NCBI GenBank assembly: GCA_913045415.1
Contig: CAJWPW010000001.1
Location: forward strand, 1 to 21,073
DNA from: an uncultured Fidelibacterota bacterium
GTDB lineage: Bacteria; Marinisomatota; Marinisomatia; Marinisomatales; UBA1611
Length of the DNA stretch: 21,073 bases
Reading direction: 5' to 3'
In this document: piece after piece, positions 8,609-16,507 of the stretch
Layout: every line of letters starts with the position of its first letter
Position numbering within the stretch: the stretch's first letter is position 1
The notes under the pieces: generated by a model
Databases searched by the model: none
What the model saw: the letters and a program-made list of their open reading frames with translations, nothing else
What the model was told of the DNA's origin: nothing
Program-made: the position numbers and the translations under genes

Positions 8609-9837
8609 TCTGATACCTCCACAGAAATGATTTCCATAGGACGATAGGTTTCATTTCCATCTTCGTCTTCTGTTGGAATCCCCATAGACAGCAAAGCCTG
8701 GGCCCCAGAAACATCAATAGTCTCACCGTTCAAGGTAATGTTTCCATTGGCACTCATACCCGCTGCTTGTCCACCAGCCCCAAAGATTCGGTCTGCTAAA
8801 TCGTCACCAATTAAAGACCGCAGAACTATACCTGCTGGAGTGGTATCATCCGCTCCCGTATCATCGCTTTCTGAAGATGTAAAATCTTTTACCTTAAAAG
8901 ACATTATATCGCTTAAAAGCTGCTCGGTACCAGAAGTGGTTGTTAAATCTTTACGAACCTGCCAGACATAGACCTTTCCAGGCTCCAGGTCTCCTCCATC
9001 TATAGGATATTGGAATGTGGTTATGCCAAACCCCACCGGTTCAAAACCCAGGGATTGATCCAAGGGCAGCCTGGTTACTGACTCTATGGCCTGGTCCATG
9101 GATGAATGTTCCTGTGATTTGAATTCAGCCACACGGATAAAATATTCACATCCACTCTCTCCTGTCATCGGATCAATATAATTACATGGGTCGGATTCCC
9201 ACTGTAAAACGGGATAGGATGTGTACACTTCGTTAATGGTTGTATCAGATAAAATACCCCCAGGGGAAACTAGTTGAAGTGTTGCGGGATTAGAAATATT
9301 TAAAACATCTTCCTTGACGATTTGCTCACCATTTTCAGAAGTTGCTACAACCCGAAACGTGTAAACTCCATCAGGTAATTGCCCAGTTTGAATAATGGCA
9401 CTGAACATTTGCTCAGCCTGCTCCATATCAAGTTGTTCAGTTATATCAAGGTGGAGTGCAACAGGATTTCCCTGGTCATCAAAAATATAGTCGGTTGTTA
9501 AATTCAAATCCATATTCGATAAATGAATCGGAGCAGACAGAATAAGAGGTTGGGTTGTTTCAACTTTAACTAATGTTTCATGATTAACACCCAAGGCATA
9601 TGAATCAATGATTATTTCAAATTCAATATCCACACCAATCGAATCCGGAGCACCAGATTCGCGACTTAATTCAGATAAAAAAATGGGCATATTGGATTCA
9701 CCTGTATTAATGTCTACCATGCTTAAATAATAAGTGACATAAGGTGTCCAATGCACATCAAATTCGATTTGGGGAAACGCAAATGACACCCAGCTAAGGA
9801 AAATACATACTTGTTTAGAGATTCTTGAATTTTGCAT
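8605..9837 (-). CDS. Secreted protein of unknown function, first gene of the FecR/barrel cluster
   Basis: 410 residues with an N-terminal signal peptide (CIFLSWVSFAFPQ). Residues 24-180 appear to be beta-sandwich material with a DGVYTFRVVA strand pair near 156-165. A second segment near 190-315 resembles a fibronectin-like unit: LQLVSPGG, then YPVLQWES, CEYFIRVAEF and VYVWQVRKDL. A low-complexity acidic/Thr linker follows (about 319-335), then a Gly/Ala-rich C-terminal module (GAGGQAAGMSANGNITLNGE) that ends in an acidic tail. I do not recognise a named family. It is translationally coupled to the FecR gene by a 4-base overlap and begins the transcript, since a terminator closes the previous unit 111 bases upstream. 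A surface or periplasmic scaffold or adaptor role is an inference from this context. Confidence 0.78.
   Translation of the reverse strand: MQNSRISKQVCIFLSWVSFAFPQIEFDVHWTPYVTYYLSMVDINTGESNMPIFLSELSRESGAPDSIGVDIEFEIIIDSYALGVNHETLVKVETTQPLILSAPIHLSNMDLNLTTDYIFDDQGNPVALHLDITEQLDMEQAEQMFSAIIQTGQLPDGVYTFRVVATSENGEQIVKEDVLNISNPATLQLVSPGGILSDTTINEVYTSYPVLQWESDPCNYIDPMTGESGCEYFIRVAEFKSQEHSSMDQAIESVTRLPLDQSLGFEPVGFGITTFQYPIDGGDLEPGKVYVWQVRKDLTTTSGTEQLLSDIMSFKVKDFTSSESDDTGADDTTPAGIVLRSLIGDDLADRIFGAGGQAAGMSANGNITLNGETIDVSGAQALLSMGIPTEDEDGNETYRPMEIISVEVSE
8616..8620 (-). promoter_or_regulatory. Strong Shine-Dalgarno sequence of the FecR gene
   Basis: On the minus strand GGAGG lies 7 bases before the ATG at 8608, inside the end of the upstream coding region. 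It fixes the FecR start and shows that this genome does use anti-SD pairing, even though several other genes here lack a recognisable site. Confidence 0.75.
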
Positions 9838-9947
9838 TTTATTTTTCTCTATGATGGTTTTTCTTAATTTGTTGACGGATTAATGAAGTGGAACCTACTA
9901 CCAGTGATGTTTAAAATCTGTAATGGATATTTTCTATAAATATTCGT

Positions 9948-9986
9948 AAAAAAAAAGGCCACTCGCCGATTGACGGATGGCCTTTT
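9948..9986 (-). terminator. Intrinsic terminator after the cold-shock gene
   Basis: The minus-strand RNA forms a 9-bp stem, AAAAGGCCA (9986-9978) with TGGCCTTTT (9961-9953), closed by a 16-base loop and followed by an uninterrupted run of nine U in total (9956-9948). It begins about 19 bases after the csp stop codon. It should end transcription of the lon - tRNA - csp unit and separate it from the FecR/barrel cluster. Confidence 0.9.
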
Positions 9987-10005
9987 ATCCAATTTTAGAG
10001 GAAGA

Positions 10006-10215
10006 CTATAAAGGTTTTACTTGCTTCGCAAGTGGCCCTTTTTCCCCTTCGCCAACTTCAAATTCAACTTGTTGATTTTCAGCAAGAGTCTTAAAGCCAT
10101 CCATTAAAATTTCGTTCATATGAACAAAAAGATCTTTTTGACCTTCACATTCGATAAAACCATAGCCTTTAGAATTATTGAACCATTTAACGGTTCCTTG
10201 TTTTATTTCTGGCAT
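10006..10215 (-). CDS. Cold-shock protein (CspA family)
   Basis: 69 residues, the usual length of a single cold-shock domain. The RNA-binding motifs are intact: RNP1 as KGYGFI (16-21) and RNP2 as LFVHM (29-33), with the conserved GTVKWFN at 7-13. It binds single-stranded nucleic acid and acts as an RNA chaperone in the cytoplasm. An AAGGA ribosome binding site lies about 6 bases before the ATG. Only 54 bases separate it from the tRNA gene, so the long 5' leader typical of cold-induced enterobacterial cspA is absent unless transcription starts further upstream. That leaves open whether this copy is cold-inducible or constitutive. A clear intrinsic terminator follows it. Confidence 0.96.
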   Translation of the reverse strand: MPEIKQGTVKWFNNSKGYGFIECEGQKDLFVHMNEILMDGFKTLAENQQVEFEVGEGEKGPLAKQVKPL

Positions 10216-10269
10216 TTTGTTTCCTTTTTCTTTTTAAACATGTAATAGGCCCTTTGTTACAGGGAATAG

Positions 10270-10343
10270 TGGGCGATGAGAGATTCGAACTCCCGACACC
10301 TGCGGTGTAAACGCAGTGCTCTAACCAACTGAGCTAATCGCCC
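10270..10343 (-). tRNA. tRNA-Val (anticodon UAC)
   Basis: The 74-base cloverleaf folds completely: acceptor GGGCGAT pairs with ATCGCCC, D-arm GCTC/GAGC, anticodon stem CTGCG/CGCAG around the loop TTTACAC (anticodon UAC, valine), and T-arm with TTCGAAT. The discriminator base is A. The 3' CCA is not encoded (CTA follows), so a CCA-adding enzyme is needed. It lies 29 bases after lon and 54 before csp, all on the same strand, with no terminator visible between them. Confidence 0.96.
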
Positions 10344-10372
10344 TTGCTTTTAGCTTGTAAAATTAAATATTA

Positions 10373-12778
10373 CTATTTGGGTTTATTAGATTTTTTTCCG
10401 GTTTTTAAAACACCTGCTACAGCCACTTTAAGCACATCATTAATCTCTTTTGCAAAGTGAAATGTTAAATCTTTTGCCACGTGTTCAGGGACATCCTCAA
10501 GATCTTTTCGGTTATGATCTGGCAAGATCACTTCTTTAATCCCTGCACGGTGAGCTGCAGTAACTTTCTCCTTTACACCTCCAATGGGAAGTACACTCCC
10601 ACGTAAGGTGATCTCACCTGTCATGGCTAATTTTTTCTTTACCGGTATTCCAGACAAAAGTGAAACAAGAGACGTAACCATACTCACACCAGCAGATGGC
10701 CCATCTTTCGGGATGGCTCCAGCTGGAACATGAATATGAATATCCGTATTTTCATTGAAATCCGGGTCAAGTCCAAATTCTTCGGCATGGGAACGAACAA
10801 AAGTTAGTCCTGCAGTGGCAGATTCCTTCATCACATCACCGAGTTGCCCTGTGAGTGTCAATCGACCTTTCCCTTTCATTTTAGTTGATTCTATAAACAG
10901 GATATCTCCGCCAGCAGCTGTCCATGCCAATCCCGTAACCACACCCGGTTTGGTGGTGCGCTCTGCTAGTTCGGAATGAAATCGGGGCGCACCAAGATAT
11001 TCACCTACTTTTGCTTTGGTAATCTTTGTCTTTTTCGTTTCTTCTTCCACCAATTCTCTGGCTACTTTTCGCAAAACATTTGCAATCTCACGCTCCAGAT
11101 TTCGAACACCTGCTTCACGAGTATATGAGCGGATCAATTCTTGTACAGATCCAGCATCAAAAGTAACATCTTCTTTCGTGAGACCATTTTCTTTAACTTG
11201 TTTTGGAACTATATGCCGTTTGGCGATCTGAACTTTTTCATCTTCAATATAACCGGTAAACTCAAGAATTTCCATTCTATCTCGAAGAGCAGGTGGTATG
11301 GCATCCTGATAGTTTGCAGTGGAAATAAACATGACATTGCTCAGGTCAAAGTCTACCTCCAAATAGTGATCACTGAAGGAATGATTCTGTTCAGGGTCCA
11401 ACACTTCCAATAACGCAGAAGATGGATCTCCACGAAAATCTGCCCCAAGTTTATCAATTTCATCCAACATGAAAACCGGATTATTTGTCCCAGCTTTTTT
11501 GATACTTTGAATGATTCTTCCGGGTAAAGCACCAATATAGGTTCTGCGGTGACCCCGGATCTCGGCTTCGTCCCTAACACCGCCAAGAGATAATCGTACA
11601 AATTTACGGCCCATTGATCGTGCGATTGATTTACCTAGAGATGTTTTTCCCACACCGGGAGGGCCACCAAAACAAAGGATGGGGCCTTTAACTCTACCAT
11701 CTGGGTCTTTTTTTTGTTTCAAATTCCGAACCGCCAAATACTCGATTATCCGCTCTTTAACTTTGTCCAATCCATAATGGTCGTCATCTAATATTTTCAT
11801 AGCTTCTTTCAAATCGATCCTATCATCGGTGGACTCGCTCCATGGTAATTCAGATAACCATTCGATATAGGTCCTAGAGACGTTATATTCAGGAGATTGG
11901 GTCGGAATTCTCGATAGACGATCTAATTCCTTCATGGCCACTTTGTCTGCATCTTCCGGCATTTTGGCTGCTTTCAATTTGTCTTCTAATTCCTTGAGCT
12001 CAACGGACCCTTCATCTTCGCCTAATTCTTTTTTAATTGCTTTCATTTGCTCACGCAAATAATACTCTCGTTGGGTTTTGGTAATCTCATCATGGACCTC
12101 TGATTGTATCTCTTCACCCAATTTGATTCGCTGAATTTCCCGAGAGATTAAATTCAGCGCTTTTTCAATCCGTTTTTTCACATTGAGTTCTTCTAAGATT
12201 TCCTGCTTTTCCTGGTTTGATATCGTGATTACAGAAATAGCACGATCTGTCAGGCGATTGGGTTTTTGAATGTTTTTTAACATCCCAGAATGCTCTTCAG
12301 TAAGATTGGGTGCCACTTTCATCAATTCGTCAAATGCCTGTCTCAAATTCGCTGCCAACGCATCCACTTCCAAGCCATCTGTTATTGGTTCGTCCTCCAT
12401 GGATTCAACAGCAGCAAAGAAATATGGTTCTTGATTCGTATAGTCCAATATTTTTACTCTTGAAATACCTTGAACAATAGCAGATTTACTATTATCCGGC
12501 ATATCAAACACTTTCAATACTTGGGCAAGGGTGCCGTATGCGTAAAGGTCTGAAGATTTGGGATCCTCAATAGACCCATCTTCCTGCGCTACTACCACGA
12601 TATATCGTTTTTTAGGATCCAAGTCGTTAATGAGTTTTAAACTTCTTTCCCTACCGATATAAATTGGGATTACTTGCTGGGGAAACAACACCGTATTACG
12701 CAATGGCATCACGGGATATTCGTCCGCACCCTTTATATTAAAATTTTCGATTTCTTTTTCTGTTAATTTTTCGTTCAT
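10373..12778 (-). CDS. lon: ATP-dependent Lon protease
   Basis: 801 residues, full length for the bacterial LonA type. The N-terminal substrate-binding domain (about 20-215) is followed by a coiled-coil linker. The AAA+ module has Walker A GGPPGVGKTS (371-380) and Walker B VFMLDEID (435-442). The serine protease domain holds the Ser695-Lys738 catalytic dyad in PKDGPSAG (690-697) and GGVKEK. It degrades damaged and regulatory proteins in the cytoplasm, using ATP. The C-terminal tail is short and lysine-rich. The start at 12778 has an AAGGA site five bases upstream. The 112-base upstream gap contains an imperfect inverted repeat that could be a regulatory site, but I see no CIRCE or HAIR heat-shock operator. 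Confidence 0.98.
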   Translation of the reverse strand: MNEKLTEKEIENFNIKGADEYPVMPLRNTVLFPQQVIPIYIGRERSLKLINDLDPKKRYIVVVAQEDGSIEDPKSSDLYAYGTLAQVLKVFDMPDNSKSAIVQGISRVKILDYTNQEPYFFAAVESMEDEPITDGLEVDALAANLRQAFDELMKVAPNLTEEHSGMLKNIQKPNRLTDRAISVITISNQEKQEILEELNVKKRIEKALNLISREIQRIKLGEEIQSEVHDEITKTQREYYLREQMKAIKKELGEDEGSVELKELEDKLKAAKMPEDADKVAMKELDRLSRIPTQSPEYNVSRTYIEWLSELPWSESTDDRIDLKEAMKILDDDHYGLDKVKERIIEYLAVRNLKQKKDPDGRVKGPILCFGGPPGVGKTSLGKSIARSMGRKFVRLSLGGVRDEAEIRGHRRTYIGALPGRIIQSIKKAGTNNPVFMLDEIDKLGADFRGDPSSALLEVLDPEQNHSFSDHYLEVDFDLSNVMFISTANYQDAIPPALRDRMEILEFTGYIEDEKVQIAKRHIVPKQVKENGLTKEDVTFDAGSVQELIRSYTREAGVRNLEREIANVLRKVARELVEEETKKTKITKAKVGEYLGAPRFHSELAERTTKPGVVTGLAWTAAGGDILFIESTKMKGKGRLTLTGQLGDVMKESATAGLTFVRSHAEEFGLDPDFNENTDIHIHVPAGAIPKDGPSAGVSMVTSLVSLLSGIPVKKKLAMTGEITLRGSVLPIGGVKEKVTAAHRAGIKEVILPDHNRKDLEDVPEHVAKDLTFHFAKEINDVLKVAVAGVLKTGKKSNKPK

Positions 12779-12820
12779 GGTTGTCCTTTAGACAAAATTC
12801 TATTATTTTGAGTTACAAGG

Positions 12821-12861
12821 ATCGTGCCATTTTTGTACTACTGATGTTTCGACGGCACAAT
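12821..12861. repeat. Imperfect inverted repeat in the lon upstream region
   Basis: ATCGTGCC (12821-12828) and GGCACAAT (12854-12861) are inverted copies with one wobble position, separated by 25 bases. They lie between lon and the preceding gene. They may be a protein-binding site or RNA structure, or chance. No named heat-shock operator matches. Confidence 0.3.
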
Positions 12862-12890
12862 TCTATATAGTCTGTTGAAATGGCGCACTA

Positions 12891-13532
12891 TTATAATGGC
12901 ATAATACTGCGAATAAATATTTCAAAATTTACTTTGTGAGAATCCATTGTGGATTTTGGACCGGTTCCTTTAAAATAATATAGTCCGTCAGGTGTTGACA
13001 CAATGGCTGCCAATAGCGCATAATTAGGCATTTCTGTCTTTGTCCCGCCCATACCCATGGACGATTTTAAATATGTTCCTTCGACGTATGAAAAGGTTAC
13101 ATCCATATCCTTTATTTGGCTATTTGATCGTATCGCAGATTCAGAAACTGAGTTTTCAGTCTCGCTCTTAAATTGACCATACCACCGATTAAGGTTAGCA
13201 TCTATACTGCCACCTATACCTGAAAAGATAACTAACTCTCCATCACCATCATTTCCAGGTAACTTAAATTGGGCAGTCCGCATTGAACTGGATGGTTGTT
13301 CTTTTTCCCAATCTTTTGGCACTTTCGCCTGAAGTCGGCCAATTTGTATGTAATCTGGTTTTAAAGTAACCATTGGTTCTCCGCGATTCGTAACTTGGAC
13401 CACAGGTTCAGATTTTTGACCAACTTGGGAGTCAATCTCATTTGTACCTTTGGACTCCTGTCCCACGATATAAAAACTCAATACAGTTCCAATTATTACT
13501 GTAAAAGATATAATGATTATTTTTGGTCTCAT
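12891..13532 (-). CDS. Small membrane-anchored or secreted protein of unknown function
   Basis: 213 residues. Residues 4-23 form one hydrophobic segment (KIIIISFTVIIGTVLSFYIV) that could be a signal peptide or an N-terminal anchor; there is no lipobox cysteine. After a polar linker comes a globular domain with VPKDWEKEQPSSSMRTAQF, LPGNDGDGELVIF and RWYGQF, then YYFKGTGP near the end. I have an impression of similar short exported proteins in planctomycetes and other environmental bacteria, but know no function. The start codon overlaps the lipA stop (ATGA) and has GGAG about 6 bases upstream, so it is the last gene of the lipoate/oxoacid dehydrogenase run. A link to lipoate metabolism is positional only. 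Confidence 0.8.
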   Translation of the reverse strand: MRPKIIIISFTVIIGTVLSFYIVGQESKGTNEIDSQVGQKSEPVVQVTNRGEPMVTLKPDYIQIGRLQAKVPKDWEKEQPSSSMRTAQFKLPGNDGDGELVIFSGIGGSIDANLNRWYGQFKSETENSVSESAIRSNSQIKDMDVTFSYVEGTYLKSSMGMGGTKTEMPNYALLAAIVSTPDGLYYFKGTGPKSTMDSHKVNFEIFIRSIMPL

Positions 13533-14398
13533 TTTATCTCCATCGCAATTCTAGCTTGTTCGTCTGCATGGTATGAACTTCGCACTAAAGGACCCGATTC
13601 TACCACGTCAAAGCCTAAATCCAATCCAATTTGTTTATAATCTTTAAATTCCTGTTCTTTAACATACCTAACTACAGGTAAATGTTTTTTTGATGGTTGC
13701 AAATATTGTCCAATTGTAAATATTGTTACACCAGTGTCTAAAATTTGGTTCATTGTTTTTACCACTTCATCAAAAGACTCACCCAATCCAACCATCATAC
13801 CCGTTTTTGTCCGAAGTCCATTTTTCGCCGATAATCGTAAAACGTCCAAGCTTCGATGCCATACTGCCTGGCTCCGAACCTGCTTGCTGATGCGCTCAAT
13901 ACACTCCACATTATGACCAAATATCTCTGGTTCCTCATTAAAGACCTTCTCTAAAGATGGTTCATGACCTTTAAAATCAGGTGTCAGAACCTCCACCGTA
14001 CATTTTTTTACATGGTTATGTATCTGGCGAATAGTATCAGCCCAAATGGATGCACCATAATCATTTTTCAAATCATCTCGATCTACTGAGGTGATAACCA
14101 CATGTCTTAAATTCATTTTTTTAACAGCCATGGCTGTGCGAAACGGCTCCATAGGATCATCATAAACTGGTTTTCCCGTTTTTACAGAACAGAATCCACA
14201 GGCACGAGTACAAATATCACCCAGAATCATAATTGTAGCGGTACGTCGATCCCAGCATTCATAAATATTTGGACACCGTGCTTCTTCACAAACGGTGTTG
14301 AGTTTATTAGATTGAACAACATCGTTTACAAATTTGTAACCATCCGTTATTTGAAGACGAATTTTAGGTTTAAACGATTTTTTTATTATTTCAGACAT
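13529..14398 (-). CDS. lipA: Lipoyl synthase
   Basis: 289 residues, the usual length. This radical SAM enzyme inserts two sulfurs into protein-bound octanoyl chains. The radical SAM cluster ligands are CTRACGFC (Cys63, Cys67, Cys70). The auxiliary sulfur-donating cluster ligands are in CEEARCPNIYEC (Cys37, Cys42, Cys48), with the C-terminal serine ligand in RSSYHA (273-278). The conserved HNVE and GLGES segments are also present. It completes the lipoylation route started by the octanoyltransferase encoded upstream and would modify the E2 lipoyl lysine. Its ATG overlaps the methyltransferase stop by 8 bases, and the downstream gene overlaps its own stop, so it sits inside a translationally coupled series. 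Confidence 0.97.
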   Translation of the reverse strand: MSEIIKKSFKPKIRLQITDGYKFVNDVVQSNKLNTVCEEARCPNIYECWDRRTATIMILGDICTRACGFCSVKTGKPVYDDPMEPFRTAMAVKKMNLRHVVITSVDRDDLKNDYGASIWADTIRQIHNHVKKCTVEVLTPDFKGHEPSLEKVFNEEPEIFGHNVECIERISKQVRSQAVWHRSLDVLRLSAKNGLRTKTGMMVGLGESFDEVVKTMNQILDTGVTIFTIGQYLQPSKKHLPVVRYVKEQEFKDYKQIGLDLGFDVVESGPLVRSSYHADEQARIAMEIK

Positions 14399-15218
14399 CT
14401 TTCTTTTGAAATAAGTAAATCATATACTGGCGATACTTTCTGAATTGGTCACTGTCAATCAACTCCAATTGATTCAATTTTGATTCAATTTTTGGTGCAA
14501 TCATTTTCCCTATTATTGCTGCAGTTTTGGGGTAATTCTTTTTCGAAGAATATATTCCATATTCTATGGCTGGATTAATAAACCTACCAATGAAGTATTT
14601 ACCATAGTCCAACGTTGGCATGGTGTTTTCAGTCTGATCAAATTCTCGAATCAATTCAAATCCATGTGCTCTAGCGCTATTAAGATATTTTTCTTTATCA
14701 TGAGATGACTTTAAATGGGGATTTTTAGTTCCATCTCTAAAATAAACAAAATAATCCGAAACTAATAAATATCCATCAGATTTTATTGTCTCCCGTGCTT
14801 TTTCAAATCCATGATCTATTTTTATATAACAGGCACTTTCACTCTCTAAAATAAGGTCATATTCTTTTAAAGGGTTAAATTTTTCAAATTTGCAATGATG
14901 AAATGTCATAGCCTCATCAAACTTTTCTGCAATAACTGATTTTTGAAATTCATCCGGAGATAGTGTTTCCACTAAATATCCCATTTTCTGAAGATAATCT
15001 GCGTTCCCGCCAATGCCGCATCCTACATCTAAAATAGATTTAACATCTTCAGGAATAAAAGAAGCTAAATGTTCGATGTATCGATTTTGGGCATCTTTTA
15101 TTTCTTGCAACGTGACTTTATCTAAATCAACAGACTCCGGGTGATCCCAAAACCCATAATGGAGATAAGGAGACTGGATCGTTTCGGAATAGAGTTTTAA
15201 TACGTGATCAATAGGCAT
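14391..15218 (-). CDS. SAM-dependent methyltransferase of unknown substrate
   Basis: 275 residues. The class I Rossmann SAM-binding motif is ILDVGCGIGGN (62-72). The post-motif strand LVSDYF and the C-terminal YMIYLFQK strand fit small-molecule methyltransferases of the UbiE/sarcosine/tocopherol type rather than rRNA or DNA enzymes. The N-terminal LHYGFWDHP segment also resembles that group, in which it helps close the active site. Substrate candidates include an amine, a quinone or a fatty-acid-like molecule; the sequence does not decide. It is lodged between E2 and lipA with a TAATG junction upstream and an 8-base overlap downstream, so its expression is coupled to the oxoacid dehydrogenase genes. 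There is no obvious separate ribosome binding site. Confidence 0.88.
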   Translation of the reverse strand: MPIDHVLKLYSETIQSPYLHYGFWDHPESVDLDKVTLQEIKDAQNRYIEHLASFIPEDVKSILDVGCGIGGNADYLQKMGYLVETLSPDEFQKSVIAEKFDEAMTFHHCKFEKFNPLKEYDLILESESACYIKIDHGFEKARETIKSDGYLLVSDYFVYFRDGTKNPHLKSSHDKEKYLNSARAHGFELIREFDQTENTMPTLDYGKYFIGRFINPAIEYGIYSSKKNYPKTAAIIGKMIAPKIESKLNQLELIDSDQFRKYRQYMIYLFQKKDV

Positions 15219-16507
15219 TAAAGAACCTGTCTCAAATCCATTGTTACTAAATAATACCGAATCCGTTCTATAAATTTTGCACCGCCGGCACCATCAATGA
15301 GACGATGGTCAAATCCAAGAGATAACATCATCATACTTCGAATCGCTATGGCATCACCTTGGGGAGATTCCACAACAACAGCTTGTTTCTTAATGGCGCC
15401 AACTCCTAAAATTCCCACATTGGGTTGATTAATGATAGGTGTTCCGATTGTTACACCAAATACACCAAAATTTGTAATTGTAAATGTAGATCCTGTTAAT
15501 TCATCAGTAGAAATTTGTTTATTTCGCGTTCGATTTGCTACATCATTCACAGCCCTACATAATCCCAAGAAATTCTTTTCTTCACAATTAAACATGGTTG
15601 GAACCATGAGCCCATTTTCAATGGCAACCGCGAGTCCTATATTAATATTTTTATGATAGGTCACAGACGTTCCCAAAAGGGATGAATTCATTTCAGGGAA
15701 ATCTTGTAGTGCTTTTACAACAGCATCAACCATAAAAGGTGTGTAAGTCAGTTTATACCCTTCTCTCGACAAAAAAGCATTTTCATTTTCATTAACAAAA
15801 TCCACAATGGATGTCATATCCACTTCAGTCATCACATATACATGAGCTGATGTTTCAATACTTTTCTTCATATGATCTGCAATGATTTTTCGCATGTGAT
15901 GCATTTCTTCTGTTCGCCCAGGCAGAGCAGATGAATTAGCAAGCGGACCAGGTGAAGAAGTTGGAGTTTGCTCCACGCCTTGTGTTTGTAGAGTTTTATA
16001 GTTTTCAATGTAATTTAATACATCTTTTTTGGTCACACGCCCACCACGCCCTGATCCTGATATTTGTTCCAGTTCGTTCAATGGGATACCTTCCTGTGAT
16101 GCTATTTTTAATACGACAGGTGTATAAAATTTCTTGCCATTCTGTGATTCCGCCGAATCAACTTTTTTCTTTTTTCTAGATGGTGGTTGTTCCACTTTAA
16201 TGGGTTTATTTATAGGTTCCGGTGCTTTCATCGGTTTTTTTGATGGTGATGAAATATCAACTAAACTTTCATCCGTTTCGATCCTGGCAATGACAGTTCC
16301 AACATCAACCACATCATTTTCTAGTGCCAATATTTCTACAATAATCCCGGCTTCCAAACTAGGAATTTCCGAATCAACTTTATCTGTTCCAATTTCAAGA
16401 AATAATTCATCCTTTTCAACAGCATCACCCACCTTTTTACGCCATTCAAGAATCGTTCCTTCAGTGATCGATTCACCCATCTTTGGCATAACTACATCTA
16501 ATAACAT
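15218..16507 (-). CDS. Dihydrolipoamide acyltransferase, E2 of a 2-oxoacid dehydrogenase complex
   Basis: 429 residues in the standard E2 order. A single lipoyl domain (1-78) carries the lipoylated Lys43 in GTDKVDSE. A Pro/Lys-rich linker follows, then a peripheral subunit-binding domain (about 128-167, with GSGRGGRVTKKDV), a second linker and the catalytic acyltransferase domain (about 205-425). The active site FDHRLIDGA has His401 and Asp405. It transfers the acyl group from E1 to CoA and forms the core of the complex. The neighbouring branched-chain-type E1 suggests that 2-oxo acids from Val/Leu/Ile are the substrates, although pyruvate cannot be excluded. The start overlaps the E1 stop (TAATG), with GGAG 5 bases before the ATG. 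Confidence 0.95.
   Translation of the reverse strand: MLLDVVMPKMGESITEGTILEWRKKVGDAVEKDELFLEIGTDKVDSEIPSLEAGIIVEILALENDVVDVGTVIARIETDESLVDISSPSKKPMKAPEPINKPIKVEQPPSRKKKKVDSAESQNGKKFYTPVVLKIASQEGIPLNELEQISGSGRGGRVTKKDVLNYIENYKTLQTQGVEQTPTSSPGPLANSSALPGRTEEMHHMRKIIADHMKKSIETSAHVYVMTEVDMTSIVDFVNENENAFLSREGYKLTYTPFMVDAVVKALQDFPEMNSSLLGTSVTYHKNINIGLAVAIENGLMVPTMFNCEEKNFLGLCRAVNDVANRTRNKQISTDELTGSTFTITNFGVFGVTIGTPIINQPNVGILGVGAIKKQAVVVESPQGDAIAIRSMMMLSLGFDHRLIDGAGGAKFIERIRYYLVTMDLRQVL

Noticed and set aside
8217..8630. 137-residue plus-strand frame antisense to the FecR gene
   Set aside because: Antisense to an intact FecR domain, and no protein motif is visible in it.
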